From Bacteroidota bacterium (GTDB lineage: Bacteria; Bacteroidota; Bacteroidia; Chitinophagales; Chitinophagaceae): a stretch of DNA of 36,741 nt. Position 1 is the first letter of the stretch; every line of letters starts with the position of its first letter. The stretch covers positions 1-36,741 of the forward strand of contig JAEZZY010000011.1 of the NCBI GenBank assembly GCA_023418315.1, read 5' to 3'. Below the pieces are notes generated by a model, which made no database searches, had not been told where the DNA came from, and saw only the letters and a program-made list of their open reading frames with translations. The translations under genes and the position numbers were made by a program. Shown in pieces: positions 1-8,690 of this stretch.

Positions 1-197
1 TTTTTTCATAAGACAATTTTCATTTTTAAATTATGAATAATTGCCCGTTTTCTCTAATTTCATTTAGTCCCGTTTTTAGGGAGGAGGTCAGCTCCAGAGG
101 ATTGCACCCTGAGATAGATTTTGTTGTTAAAATTTTAAAACCGGGAGAAACAGAACGTCCATTTCCACCATTACATTCTTTTTGGGTTGTTGATTTA

Positions 198-536
198 ATG
201 ATGAAAACCATTGATTATCGCAATGCAGTTATTGAGCTATTGGAATATTATATTGACTTTTATAGCAAACTTGTTCCTTTTCAATCACAACAAGAGAGAG
301 CAGATTTTAATTTTAGAACAGTTGAATACATTTCTGAAAAATATTCTTATATAAATCAAGAATACACACTTTCATTAGATTATGTATGTATGATTATAGA
401 ACTTTTTTGCATTAATGAAAAAAGAAATGAAGGGGCATATATGTTTTATAATCTTTTAAATACAATTCTTAAATATGCAAAAAAAGAAGTTGATTATATA
501 ACAGTTATTCAAGCTTCCCAACCAGGATTTAGATAA
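198..536 (+). CDS. Hypothetical protein (about 112 aa), small accessory gene
   Basis: I do not recognise this protein. The frame is open from position 33, but the first 55 codons read as unstructured, composition-poor sequence. The tandem ATGs at 198 and 201 begin a stretch that looks like a compact, mostly helical soluble protein, so I place the start there. There is no signal peptide and no membrane segment. The gene converges with the DpnII-like restriction gene and their 3' ends overlap by 8 bp. It lies in the same AT-rich patch as that R-M pair, so it may be accessory DNA. No function can be assigned. The longer form starting at 33 cannot be excluded. Confidence 0.45.
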   Translation: MMKTIDYRNAVIELLEYYIDFYSKLVPFQSQQERADFNFRTVEYISEKYSYINQEYTLSLDYVCMIIELFCINEKRNEGAYMFYNLLNTILKYAKKEVDYITVIQASQPGFR

Positions 537-1371
537 ATTCTAAAACACCCTCTTTTTGAATTTTCCTGATAAAATCTTCAAGCGTAATCAAATTGTACAA
601 ACTTGGAATAATATTGTATGCTTCTTCCAATTTGTTCTTTGCAGAAAGCCAACCTTGTCCATCCGTTATCCAAACAAATTCGTAATTTTCATATTGATTA
701 ATTTTCGGTGCAACATCTGAATAAGATCTTGCTGTTTCGTTTAGTTTTGAACCTCCACTATTGTAATAATTTGTTTCAATTAAATACGTTTTCTTTTTGG
801 TTTTAATGACAAAATCAAAGCATTTTACATCTGCCCCCAAACTAATAATTTCGGGAAAAATTGTATTGTTTACTTCCTTTTTGTAGAAAACTCCTGCTTT
901 GTCAAAAATCAATGAAATGGCTTTTGACATATTGTCGCCACCTCTGTTTTTTCTTGCGTTTGTGTCTAAACCTACCTCAATTCCGAAAACATAATCCACA
1001 AGATTTGTAACATTTTTGTTTTTAAAAACCTCTGCCAATCCTGTTTCTTCGATGTATTCCAAAATCAACTCAGGCGAAGTGAAATAAGTATCAAGTAAAA
1101 CAATTTCGCCTTTGTTGTTGAATGTTTTGGCGTTTTTGTTTTTGCGGATTGCAATCAAAATATCCAACACCTCGAAAACTTTCGGATTTTCTTCGTAAAG
1201 TTCTTTTACTGCTTCTTTCAAATTCTCTTTTCCAATCAAGTAATTCAATTGATTAAGTTTGATTGAAATTTTATCTATGTTGCTTTTTATTTTCTTGAAG
1301 TTCGTGAAATAATCAAGCGTTGCATTAGTTTCCGAAAGTTGCGATAAGAAGATTTTAAATTGCTCTGACAT
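529..1371 (-). CDS. Type II restriction endonuclease, DpnII/MboI family (predicted GATC)
   Basis: At 280 aa this is close to the length of R.DpnII (about 288 aa). The family signature GLDTNARKNRGG lies at residues 134-145. It is followed by a nuclease-like core in which D186 (in KCFDFVIK) and E199 (in YLIETNYY) fit a PD-(D/E)xK-type active site. Family knowledge predicts cleavage at unmethylated GATC in duplex DNA. Its start overlaps the end of the upstream adenine methyltransferase gene by 17 bp, so the two are probably translationally coupled in the order M then R. That order fits establishing protection before cutting. The protein appears full length. The second, single-strand-type methylase (DpnA) of the classical DpnII system is absent. 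GATC specificity is inferred from family resemblance only. Confidence 0.88.
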   Translation of the reverse strand: MSEQFKIFLSQLSETNATLDYFTNFKKIKSNIDKISIKLNQLNYLIGKENLKEAVKELYEENPKVFEVLDILIAIRKNKNAKTFNNKGEIVLLDTYFTSPELILEYIEETGLAEVFKNKNVTNLVDYVFGIEVGLDTNARKNRGGDNMSKAISLIFDKAGVFYKKEVNNTIFPEIISLGADVKCFDFVIKTKKKTYLIETNYYNSGGSKLNETARSYSDVAPKINQYENYEFVWITDGQGWLSAKNKLEEAYNIIPSLYNLITLEDFIRKIQKEGVLEFI

Positions 1372-2281
1372 ATTCTTTGCTATTCACTTGATTTGTAATT
1401 AGTAATTCCGTTAACTTTCCTCTTTTTTCAGGATTTGCATTTATATTTCTTCTTGCATCTACTCTTTGAATATTGAATTCAGAATATAAATCGTCAAAGA
1501 AATTATCGTTTTCATCTTTGCCTTTCACGTCAGAATTACTCAAAATCCAAGTGTGGTTTTGAGTGTCAAGTTTATTGCAAAATTCTTTTAAACGAATTTG
1601 TTCGCTGTCGTTAAATTCGTCTTTTGCGTAAGAATTAAAACTTGATGTTTCGCTCAATGGTTTGTAAGGCGGATCGAAATAGAAAAATGAATTTTGTTCA
1701 GCAAAATCAAATGTTTGCTCAAAATCTCCACACAAAATCTCAACTTTTTGTAACGCTTCACTAACCGCAAAAATATTTTCCTTGTCGCAAATGGTTGGCT
1801 TTTTATAGCCACCCATCGGAACATTATACTCGTTCTTACGGTTCACTCTGTATAAACCATTGAAGCAAGTACGATTAAGAAAAATAAATAAGGCAGCTTG
1901 TCCGCTTTTGGTTTCCTTCCTTGAGTTATACAAATCTCTTATTTGGTAGTAATACATTTTTTTATTGTCCTCATTTCCTTCTAAAGCATGAAATTCATTT
2001 TGCAAAACTTCTAGGATTTCTATCAACTCTTCTGGGTTTGAGGCGATTGATTTGTAGGTGTTTATCAAATCTTCGTTGATGTCGTTTATTACAGCTTTTT
2101 TTAGATTTGGAAAGTTGTTCAACATCCAAAACAAAATTGCACCACTTCCAACAAATGGTTCGATATATGTAAAGCTTTTCCGTGTGATGTCTCTTGGCAG
2201 TATTCGCTCAATGTCAGAGATAAGCTGAGTTTTCCCACCTGCCCATTTCAAAAATGGTTTTGCTATTTTATTTTTCGTCAT
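1355..2281 (-). CDS. dam: DNA adenine methyltransferase, D12 class (Dam/M.DpnII-like)
   Basis: Class alpha N6-adenine methyltransferase of about 308 aa. Visible motifs are KWAGGKT (residues 12-18, motif X), IEPFVGSG (about 40-47, SAM-binding motif I) and catalytic DPPY (203-206, motif IV). It should methylate adenine in GATC and protect against the endonuclease encoded just downstream. I chose the ATG at 2281 because the family begins shortly before the KPFLKWAGGKT block. The frame stays open to 2347, which would add 22 residues of atypical sequence. The gene is separated from the 3' end of recF by about 190 bp. The region is visibly more AT-rich than recF and pdhA, which suggests acquisition. 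The gene symbol is by family; it may be better named as the M subunit of a DpnII-type system. Confidence 0.88.
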   Translation of the reverse strand: MTKNKIAKPFLKWAGGKTQLISDIERILPRDITRKSFTYIEPFVGSGAILFWMLNNFPNLKKAVINDINEDLINTYKSIASNPEELIEILEVLQNEFHALEGNEDNKKMYYYQIRDLYNSRKETKSGQAALFIFLNRTCFNGLYRVNRKNEYNVPMGGYKKPTICDKENIFAVSEALQKVEILCGDFEQTFDFAEQNSFFYFDPPYKPLSETSSFNSYAKDEFNDSEQIRLKEFCNKLDTQNHTWILSNSDVKGKDENDNFFDDLYSEFNIQRVDARRNINANPEKRGKLTELLITNQVNSKEYVRAI

Positions 2282-2471
2282 TCCAAATTTATTCAGTTTA
2301 AACTTACGATTTAAATTTTTGATTGAGTGGTAAATCCTTTTTCCCACCCGGCAAATTAATTACTATCGTTCATCCTTGCGTGTTACCCTATCAGCTTCCC
2401 GTTTCGTAGCAAAAAAAGGAACGAGCCAATGTCTATAGCAAAATAAAATGCGGAATCGGAAAAAAACATTT

Positions 2472-3548
2472 TTACAGCAGGATATGTTTCACCTCCCATC
2501 CCGTATCAAAAAGCCGGCTCGCCCTGTCTTTTTCGGTATCGGTAACAATTACCTGCTGCACTTTTTCTTCTTTGATAAGCGTCCATAACGCTTCTAACCT
2601 TTTATAGTCTAATTTTTCAAAAATATCATCCAGCAGCAATACGGGCGTTTGCCCTAAGACCTTATTCAAATAGCTCCATTGTGCCAGTTTCAAGGCAAAC
2701 AAATAAGTTTTTTTCTGCCCCTGCGAGCCAAACTGCCGCAGCATTTTATCATTCAGGTAAAAATCAAGGTCGTCTTTGTGAATCCCTTTCAGCGTGCGCT
2801 GCATCCGTATATCATTTCCCAGGCTTTCTTTCAGCAGCGCTGCCATAGATTTTTGTTCTACTTCCGTACGGTAATGCAGGTTTATCTCTTCCCTACGCCC
2901 GGATATTTTTTCATACACACTATGGAGCAAGGGTTTAAAAACGGCTATAAATCGGCTTCGTTGCTGATGAAGGTACATGCCGTGCTCCGTCAAAATGCGG
3001 TCATAAAAATCAATGAGGGTAAAATCGTGCTGGGCTTTCAGGGCGTTCATTTTCAGCCAGGCATTCCGCTGGGTAAGCGCCTGCTGATAGTGCATCAGGC
3101 TTTCCAGATACTGTTTATCGCATTGCCCCAGCATCCCGTCTATCCATTTGCGCCGTTGCTCGCTTCCTTCATTTATAAGCTGCATATCATCAGGCGCTAC
3201 CATTACTGCCGTATGCTTGCCTATGTAGTCCTTTACTTGTTCGCATAGGACGCCATTCCGGTAAATTTCTTTTTTTCCGTTTTGCCATTTGCAGCTCACG
3301 GTTTCGGAAAGAAGGCCGTTTTCAAAATCGCCTTCGAGCCGGAAGCCGTCGGTGCCGTGGTAAGCAAGTTGCTGTTGGTAGCCGGTGAAATAGCTTTTGG
3401 TATAGCAGAGATAATAAACGGCGTCTATAAGATTGGTTTTCCCCGCCCCATTCAGGCCTGTAATACTCACTACCGGCGCAGAAAATTCGAAGGTAGCGGA
3501 ACGGTAGTTTCGGAAATGAGTGAGTGCTATTTTGCGGATTGTGGACAA
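2472..3548 (-). CDS. recF: DNA replication/repair protein RecF
   Basis: SMC-like ABC ATPase of 358 aa, the normal RecF length. RecF loads RecA onto gapped DNA together with RecO and RecR. The Walker A motif GLNGAGKT is at residues 31-38, right after the LTHFRNYRSATFEF start block typical of RecF. A C-terminal Walker B region LLLDDIFEKLD is also present. RecF acts in the cytoplasm at stalled forks and single-strand gaps. The gene is divergent from pdhA, with 52 bp between start codons, so both promoters share that short spacer. It is not next to dnaA/dnaN/gyrB, which is common in Bacteroidota. No defects are seen. Confidence 0.96.
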   Translation of the reverse strand: MSTIRKIALTHFRNYRSATFEFSAPVVSITGLNGAGKTNLIDAVYYLCYTKSYFTGYQQQLAYHGTDGFRLEGDFENGLLSETVSCKWQNGKKEIYRNGVLCEQVKDYIGKHTAVMVAPDDMQLINEGSEQRRKWIDGMLGQCDKQYLESLMHYQQALTQRNAWLKMNALKAQHDFTLIDFYDRILTEHGMYLHQQRSRFIAVFKPLLHSVYEKISGRREEINLHYRTEVEQKSMAALLKESLGNDIRMQRTLKGIHKDDLDFYLNDKMLRQFGSQGQKKTYLFALKLAQWSYLNKVLGQTPVLLLDDIFEKLDYKRLEALWTLIKEEKVQQVIVTDTEKDRASRLFDTGWEVKHILL

Positions 3549-3575
3549 GGAAGCTGTAAGGAAAAAGTTTTTTTA

Positions 3576-3583
3576 TATTTTCG
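3576..3583 (+). promoter_or_regulatory. Candidate -7 element for pdhA
   Basis: TATTTTCG differs by one base from the Bacteroidetes -7 consensus TAnnTTTG and lies 17 bp before the GTG start of pdhA. It sits in the 52-bp spacer shared with divergent recF. No convincing -33 box was found. Confidence 0.35.
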
Positions 3584-3585
3584 CA

Positions 3586-3593
3586 CAAATTTA
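3586..3593 (-). promoter_or_regulatory. Candidate -7 element for recF
   Basis: Read on the minus strand this is TAAATTTG, an exact match to TAnnTTTG, about 37 bp upstream of the recF start. It lies almost back to back with the candidate pdhA box, so the two promoters may compete. Confidence 0.35.
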
Positions 3594-3600
3594 GAAAACC

Positions 3601-4593
3601 GTGCAGACACAATTCGGCAAAGAAACGTATTTATACTGGTACGAAATCATGTTGCTGCTCCGCAAGTTTGAGGAGAAAGCAGGACAGCTTTACGGAATGC
3701 AGAAAATACGCGGTTTCTGTCATCTGTATATCGGTCAGGAAGCAGTGGCTGCGGGATGTATGACGGCCATTCGCGATGACGATAATATGATTACCGCTTA
3801 CCGCGATCACGGGCTTGCCATCGCTAAAGGAATGAGCGCCAACGAATGTATGGCTGAGCTTTACGGAAAGGCTACAGGCTGCACCAAAGGTAAAGGCGGC
3901 TCCATGCACTTCTTTTCCAAAGAAAAAAGATTTTTCGGCGGACATGGCATTGTAGGCGGGCAAATAGGTCTGGGCGCGGGTATTGCTTTCTCGGATATGT
4001 ATCTGGGCAACGATCGCGTAACACTTTGTTTCTTCGGCGACGGAGCCGCACGCCAGGGTATTTTGCATGAAACCTTCAACATGGCAATGCTGTGGAATCT
4101 GCCCGTCATCTTCATTTGTGAAAACAACCACTATGCAATGGGGACTTCCGTGCAACGGACTTCTAAAGTACTGGATATTTACCGCATGGCGGATGCCTAC
4201 GATATGCCTGCCGACTCGGTGGACGGTATGAGCTGCGAAGCAGTACACACCGCCGTGGAACGTGCCGCACGCCGCGCCCGCGATAAAGGTGGACCTACCT
4301 TCCTGGAAATAAAAACCTATCGCTACCGAGGACACTCCATGAGCGACCCCGCCAAATACCGCACCAAAGAAGAACTGGAAGAATACAAAGAAAAAGACCC
4401 CATCAACCAAGTGCTGAAAACCATTATGGATAACCAATGGGCTACGGAAGACGACATTAATAAGATAAATGAAAAAATAAAAAATGAGGTAGATGAATGT
4501 GTGAAATTCGCAGAAGAAAGTCCCTACCCCGATATAAGCGAACTGTATAAGGACATTTATGTGGAGGAAGATTATCCCTATATTATAGATTAA
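3601..4593 (+). CDS. pdhA: Pyruvate dehydrogenase E1 component, alpha subunit
   Basis: 330 aa, the usual size for the alpha chain of a heterotetrameric E1. It binds thiamine diphosphate and carries out the decarboxylation that feeds acetyl-CoA synthesis. The ThDP motif starts at GDG (residues 146-148) and ends near the CENNHYAMG block (about 174-181). The conserved loop YRGHSMSDP is present near the C-terminus. The start is GTG at 3601; it puts the LYWYEIMLLLRKFEEKAGQLYG block at the expected distance from the N-terminus. The beta subunit is encoded separately at 8823, with a TPR gene, an R-M pair, a VOC gene and marC in between. No E2 or E3 gene is in the window. Confidence 0.95.
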   Translation: MQTQFGKETYLYWYEIMLLLRKFEEKAGQLYGMQKIRGFCHLYIGQEAVAAGCMTAIRDDDNMITAYRDHGLAIAKGMSANECMAELYGKATGCTKGKGGSMHFFSKEKRFFGGHGIVGGQIGLGAGIAFSDMYLGNDRVTLCFFGDGAARQGILHETFNMAMLWNLPVIFICENNHYAMGTSVQRTSKVLDIYRMADAYDMPADSVDGMSCEAVHTAVERAARRARDKGGPTFLEIKTYRYRGHSMSDPAKYRTKEELEEYKEKDPINQVLKTIMDNQWATEDDINKINEKIKNEVDECVKFAEESPYPDISELYKDIYVEEDYPYIID

Positions 4594-4654
4594 AAGCCTT
4601 CAACCAATTAACTACAACAATCAATCAACTAATCAACTATAATTTTTAAAACAA

Positions 4655-5353
4655 GTGGCAACTAACGCAAGAACACAACCGGGCAGAGGACCAGTATCGA
4701 AACAAGAACCGGATTTCAACCCTTTAGAAAATTTACAAGACCGGTACGAAGACAACAAAAAAACCATCAATATAGTATTGACGGCTGCGCTGGCGCTGAT
4801 TATCGGCTTCTTCGCTTATTTGAAACTTTACAAAGAACCTCGTGAAAACAAAGCGGCAAACGCAATTTCCTTTGCGCAAACCTATTTTGCCCAGGATTCT
4901 CTGGATAAGGCGTTGAATGGCGATGGACAACACAAAGGTTTTCTGAAAATCATGAAACAATACAGCGGTACTAAAACGGCTAATCTTTGCCAGTACTACG
5001 CCGGTGTGAGCTATCTTAAAAAAGGCGATGCCAAAAATGCTATCAAATACCTGAAAGAATTTGACGCAAAAGGCACCTTGGTGGAATACGCTGCTTATGG
5101 CGCATTGGGTGATGCCTATATGGAAAACGGTAACGTGAAAGAAGGCATTGACTATTACAATAAAGCAGCAGCTAATAAAGACGACAATCTTTTAACGCCC
5201 ATCTATCTCTACCGCGCGGGGCTGGCCTATGAAATGAATAAACAACCGCAAAAAGCCATTGAAAACTTTAAACGAGTGCGTGATGAATATCCGCAAAGCA
5301 TGGTGGCAAGAGATATGGACAAAACATTGGCAAGATTAGGAGTGCTTGATTAA
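4655..5353 (+). CDS. Membrane-anchored tetratricopeptide-repeat protein (YfgM-like)
   Basis: 232 aa. A hydrophilic N-terminal segment (about 1-36) is followed by one strong transmembrane helix (about 37-57, INIVLTAALALIIGFFAYL). A periplasmic part with several TPR-like helical hairpins follows, for example YYAGVSYLKKGDAKNAIKYL and AGLAYEMNKQPQKAIENF. The layout resembles YfgM-type ancillary proteins. These associate with the secretion or outer-membrane assembly machinery, but the exact partner here is unknown. The start is GTG at 4655. It follows pdhA by about 60 bp on the same strand, so co-transcription is possible. A good terminator follows it. Confidence 0.75.
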   Translation: MATNARTQPGRGPVSKQEPDFNPLENLQDRYEDNKKTINIVLTAALALIIGFFAYLKLYKEPRENKAANAISFAQTYFAQDSLDKALNGDGQHKGFLKIMKQYSGTKTANLCQYYAGVSYLKKGDAKNAIKYLKEFDAKGTLVEYAAYGALGDAYMENGNVKEGIDYYNKAAANKDDNLLTPIYLYRAGLAYEMNKQPQKAIENFKRVRDEYPQSMVARDMDKTLARLGVLD

Positions 5354-5377
5354 AATAGAAAAGACAATGAAAAAGAC

Positions 5378-5409
5378 AAAAGGCTGCCTATAAAAGGGCA
5401 GCTTTTTTT
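5378..5409 (+). terminator. Rho-independent terminator after the TPR gene
   Basis: GCTGCC (5383-5388) pairs with GGCAGC (5397-5402). Flanking A/T pairs extend the stem, and seven T residues follow. It closes the pdhA-TPR transcription unit before the second R-M region. Confidence 0.8.
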
Positions 5410-5548
5410 GGGGTTATAACCACGAAGTTGGAAGAAGCCGTTTCGCCAATTTTTTGTTTTTGCCTATTTACCGACACCCTACAAATCATCAATAGGGAAC
5501 CCGACAATGGAAGAAAAAATTGTAAATTCGTCTAAATAAATTAGTAAA

Positions 5549-6436
5549 GTGCAGACAATGGAAATATTTGGAACTAACATACATAAAATTATTCACGGAG
5601 ACGCTTTGGAAGCCCTTAAACTGCTACCAGACAATTCCGTTGACCTTATATTTGCCGACCCACCCTACAATATTGGTAAGAATTTTAACGGACACATTGA
5701 AAAATGGAAAACAGAAGAAGCCTATTTGGAGTGGTGTTACCAGTGGCTTGACTTGTGTATTCAGAAACTCAAACCGACAGGCAGTTTTTATGTAATGACT
5801 GCAACACAGTTTATGCCTTACTTTGACATATTCTTGCGTAAAAAATTAGACATACTTTCACGGTTAGTTTGGAGTTATGACAGTTCAGGTGTTCAAGCGA
5901 AAAAATATTTTGGTTCAATGTATGAACCCATTTTGTTTTGCGTAAAAGACAAAAGCAATTACACATTTAACGCAGACGATATATTAGTAGAAGCCAAAAC
6001 AGGAGCAAAACGTAAACTTATTGACTATCGCAAAGCTGTTCCAACTGTTTACAGTTCGGAAAAAGTGCCGGGCAATGTTTGGGAATTTCCGAGAGTTCGT
6101 TATCGTATGGACGAATATGAAAACCACCCAACGCAAAAACCTATCGCTTTGCTTGAAAGAATTATTAAAGCAAGTTCTAACGAAGGCGATTTAGTGTTAG
6201 ACCCATTTTCGGGAACTTTTACAACTTGTTTTGTCGCAAAAGAATTAAACAGAAAGTGTATTGGCATCGAATTACAGGATGAATATGTAAAAATTGGGCT
6301 GAGACGTTTACAATTAGCTGACGAATACAAAGGCGAAAAATTACAAAAAGAAATTCGCACATTTGAAACCGAAAAAATCGCCAGCATCCATCAACAAACA
6401 TTATTTGAACCCAATGGAACATACATTCACGACTAA
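5549..6436 (+). CDS. N6-adenine DNA methyltransferase, YhdJ/M.EcoKII-like (predicted ATGCAT)
   Basis: 295 aa, beta-class amino-methyltransferase with motif order IV then I. Catalytic DPPY is at residues 37-40, inside VDLIFADPPYNIGKNF. The SAM-binding DPFSGTFTT is at 218-226, preceded by ENHPTQKP. Long blocks such as VWSYDSSGVQAKKYFGSMYE and ILVEAKTG match recalled E. coli YhdJ closely. YhdJ methylates adenine in ATGCAT, so the same specificity is the best prediction. The start may be GTG at 5549 or ATG at 5558. The 3' end overlaps the next gene by 23 bp. YhdJ is usually an orphan methylase; here it appears paired with a nuclease-like protein. The surrounding DNA is AT-rich relative to pdhA and pdhB. 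Confidence 0.9.
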   Translation: MQTMEIFGTNIHKIIHGDALEALKLLPDNSVDLIFADPPYNIGKNFNGHIEKWKTEEAYLEWCYQWLDLCIQKLKPTGSFYVMTATQFMPYFDIFLRKKLDILSRLVWSYDSSGVQAKKYFGSMYEPILFCVKDKSNYTFNADDILVEAKTGAKRKLIDYRKAVPTVYSSEKVPGNVWEFPRVRYRMDEYENHPTQKPIALLERIIKASSNEGDLVLDPFSGTFTTCFVAKELNRKCIGIELQDEYVKIGLRRLQLADEYKGEKLQKEIRTFETEKIASIHQQTLFEPNGTYIHD

Positions 6437-7544
6437 CATAAAGACGATTTTAGAACAACATTTCGGAAATGATAGCGAAGATATTTTCAATAACAGCCAG
6501 TTAATTCAATATCTGAATTTCAAAACCCGTTCGGCCAACAAAGGTTCAAAAGCTCGTTCCAGTTTTGCCAACTTGTATGCGATTTATGTTATTCTTGAAG
6601 ACTATATTGCCAACGGCTTTGATAAACAAAATGGTTACGCCGACTATGAAGGTGCAGCGTTTGTGAAATTATTTACAAGACAAAGAGAATTGCCATTTGG
6701 AAGCAAGTTGCAAAACCACGCTTTGAACAACAGAATGAACGCAGAATTTCAGAAGTATTTTCCTGCTTCTGAATTTATTCCAATTTTGCGAAACCTTGAA
6801 ACCAATAAGTATTGGATAAATGAACATTTACTGAAAGTAAAAGTCGGCAAAGCGACTTACAACTTAGCAAGTGTAATTATTGAAATCATTGACGAATACG
6901 TTAAGACAAAACAAGATGCTTTTCAACGTTTCATCAAAGCTCTTGAAGGATTTCAGGAAATCGAAAAGTCAGAACCAGAAAAACTCATTGAGTTTATCAG
7001 CAACCTGCTTGCGCCCAATGTTGATGCAAGACTTTTTGAAATTGTCAGCTATTCTATTCTCAAATATTACTATCACGACCAACATATTTATTGGGGTTAC
7101 GAAGTTGATAAACTCAACAAAGAAAACCTGCAACTTTTCAAGACAGGAAGAACAAATGCAAATGACGGTGGAATTGACTTTGTAATGCGACCATTGGGGC
7201 GTTTCTTTCAAGTAACAGAAACTTTAGACTTCAAAAAATATTTTCTTGACATTGACAAAATTCAAAAGTTCCCGATTACGTTCGTTATCAAATCAGACGA
7301 AACAACTAACGATATTTTGTTGAAGATAAAAGACAACGCCAGTAAAATTTATTTGGTTACAGCTATTGTGGACAAGTATATGAACTGCATTGAAGAAGTC
7401 ATAAACATTCCGACACTTAACCAACGCTTTACTGATAGTATAAAATTGGGTTATCTCAAAAACATTTTGGACGAGATAATTACTCAAAGCAAAATGGAGT
7501 TCAACTATACAGACACAGACGAAATAGACGAACCCGAAGAATAA
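6414..7544 (+). CDS. Putative type II restriction endonuclease partner of the YhdJ-like methylase
   Basis: About 376 aa from the ATG at 6414. The frame is open from 6363, but the 6414 start gives a 23-bp overlap typical of coupled R-M genes. There is no signal peptide and no membrane segment. Residues 251-269 read DGGIDF...FFQVTE, which resembles the GGxD...(E/Q)xK active-site block of Mrr-like PD-(D/E)xK nucleases. The lysine expected two residues after Q266 is T268, so the catalytic assignment is uncertain. Function is inferred mainly from overlap with the methylase gene and this partial motif. If correct, it would cut the sequence the methylase protects, predicted as ATGCAT. An alternative is an unrelated defence effector. 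Confidence 0.65.
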   Translation: MEHTFTTNIKTILEQHFGNDSEDIFNNSQLIQYLNFKTRSANKGSKARSSFANLYAIYVILEDYIANGFDKQNGYADYEGAAFVKLFTRQRELPFGSKLQNHALNNRMNAEFQKYFPASEFIPILRNLETNKYWINEHLLKVKVGKATYNLASVIIEIIDEYVKTKQDAFQRFIKALEGFQEIEKSEPEKLIEFISNLLAPNVDARLFEIVSYSILKYYYHDQHIYWGYEVDKLNKENLQLFKTGRTNANDGGIDFVMRPLGRFFQVTETLDFKKYFLDIDKIQKFPITFVIKSDETTNDILLKIKDNASKIYLVTAIVDKYMNCIEEVINIPTLNQRFTDSIKLGYLKNILDEIITQSKMEFNYTDTDEIDEPEE

Positions 7545-7560
7545 ATCCCTAAGCAAAATC

Positions 7561-8055
7561 ATGAAGAAAAAACAAGGGCTTACGATAGCGTTGTTTACAG
7601 CGCTGAGTATGGGGTTTCCCCTAAAGAATGTTTTTGCCCAAGAAAAAACAAACCATCGCCCCTTCACAGAAAAACAAAACAAAATGAAATTAGGCGCCTT
7701 CTCTATAAGCCTGAGCGTAAAAGACCTTCAGGCATCCAAAGAATTTTATGAAAAACTGGGCTTCAGCGTATTTGCCGGGAGCATGGAGCAAAATTACCTC
7801 ATCCTGAAAAATGGAAACGCCCTCATCGGAATTTTCAAAGGAATGTTTGAAGGAAATATTTTGACCTTCAACCCCGGATGGGATGAGAACGCTAAGAACA
7901 TAGAAGATTTTGACGATGTGCGAGCAATTCAAAAACAACTAAAAAAAGACAACATACCGTTGATAAGCGAAGCCGATGAAAACACATCCGGCCCGGCAAG
8001 CCTCATGCTCAAAGACCCTGACGGCAATATCATCCTTCTGGATCAGCATCGGTAA
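7561..8055 (+). CDS. Exported VOC (glyoxalase/bleomycin-resistance fold) family protein
   Basis: 164 aa. An N-terminal signal peptide (about 1-26, ending near NVFAQ) precedes a VOC domain. The domain begins ISLSVKDLQASKEFYEKLGF and ends ASLMLKDPDGNIILLDQHR, both typical of the fold. The substrate is unknown; VOC proteins range from lyases to dioxygenases and binding proteins. An internal ATG at MKLGAFSISL (position 7684) would give a cytoplasmic form lacking the signal peptide, which is the more usual state for this family. The gene starts 16 bp after the endonuclease gene, but its base composition is more like the core genes. Confidence 0.8.
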   Translation: MKKKQGLTIALFTALSMGFPLKNVFAQEKTNHRPFTEKQNKMKLGAFSISLSVKDLQASKEFYEKLGFSVFAGSMEQNYLILKNGNALIGIFKGMFEGNILTFNPGWDENAKNIEDFDDVRAIQKQLKKDNIPLISEADENTSGPASLMLKDPDGNIILLDQHR

Positions 8056-8078
8056 AAAACAAACTTTCCTTAGGAAAG
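8053..8078 (-). terminator. Terminator for marC
   Basis: CTTTCC and GGAAAG (within 8064-8078) form a short hairpin. On the minus strand it is followed by TTTGTTTTTT. It lies just past the marC stop codon, between convergent genes. Confidence 0.55.
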
Positions 8079-8084
8079 CACCTA

Positions 8085-8690
8085 TTACCACATAATATTG
8101 CTCTTAAAAATCTTCACGGCTATAGCCAGCAAGATAACACCGAAAAACTTGCGCAACATAGAAATACCCGAAGGCCCAAGAATACGCTCTATAAAACTGA
8201 GCGAGCGGAGGATGATAAAAACAAATACAAGATTGATAAGAATAGCCGCCAGGATATTATGCCCTTCATACTCCGCCTTTAGCGACATGATGGTAGTGAG
8301 TGTGCCGGACCCTGCAATCAGCGGAAAAGCGATAGGTACCACATTGCCCGAGCCTATACCCTGCTCGCTTCTGAAAAATTCAATACCCAGCACCATTTCC
8401 AAACCCAAAATAAAAATGACGATAGACCCGGCAATGGCAAAGGAATGAACATCAAGCCCCATGAAATTAAGCAGGTTTTCCCCTATGAAAAAGAACAGCA
8501 ACATAAGCGAGCCGGACACCAGCGTAGCTTGCAAAGCACTAATATCGCCCATCTTTTTTTTCAGAGAGATAATGACCGGCACCGAACCCAATATATCAAT
8601 CACCGCAAAAAGCGTAAAGGCAATGGTGAATACTTGCGCAAAATCAAACTGGAACTGATTCATCCCCGCAAAGGTAGAAGGATTATGCAT
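8085..8690 (-). CDS. MarC family integral membrane protein
   Basis: About 201 aa from the ATG at 8690; ATG 8663 is a second possible start, and the frame is open to 8738. It is very hydrophobic with about six transmembrane helices, the MarC pattern. Family-like blocks include FTLFAVIDILGSVPVI and a repeat-like second half with PIAFPLIAGSGTLTTI. MarC proteins were once linked to multiple antibiotic resistance, but that role has been withdrawn and transport function is unknown. The gene is convergent with the VOC gene and upstream of pdhB on the opposite strand. An ATGCAT site (8685-8690) overlaps the 8690 start codon. Confidence 0.88.
   Translation of the reverse strand: MHNPSTFAGMNQFQFDFAQVFTIAFTLFAVIDILGSVPVIISLKKKMGDISALQATLVSGSLMLLFFFIGENLLNFMGLDVHSFAIAGSIVIFILGLEMVLGIEFFRSEQGIGSGNVVPIAFPLIAGSGTLTTIMSLKAEYEGHNILAAILINLVFVFIILRSLSFIERILGPSGISMLRKFFGVILLAIAVKIFKSNIMW

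Noticed and set aside
26..211. Minus-strand open frame of 61 codons at the left edge
   Set aside because: It overlaps the plus-strand frame, has no recognisable domain, and both frames here look like chance openings in AT-rich sequence.
3631..4437. Long minus-strand open frame (268 codons) within pdhA
   Set aside because: It is a complete shadow of pdhA, rich in His, Phe and Val as is usual for antisense frames of coding DNA.
8685..8690. ATGCAT site over the marC start codon as methylation control
   Set aside because: A single site at a start codon is easily due to chance (another ATGCAT is at 30322), and methylase specificity is itself only predicted.
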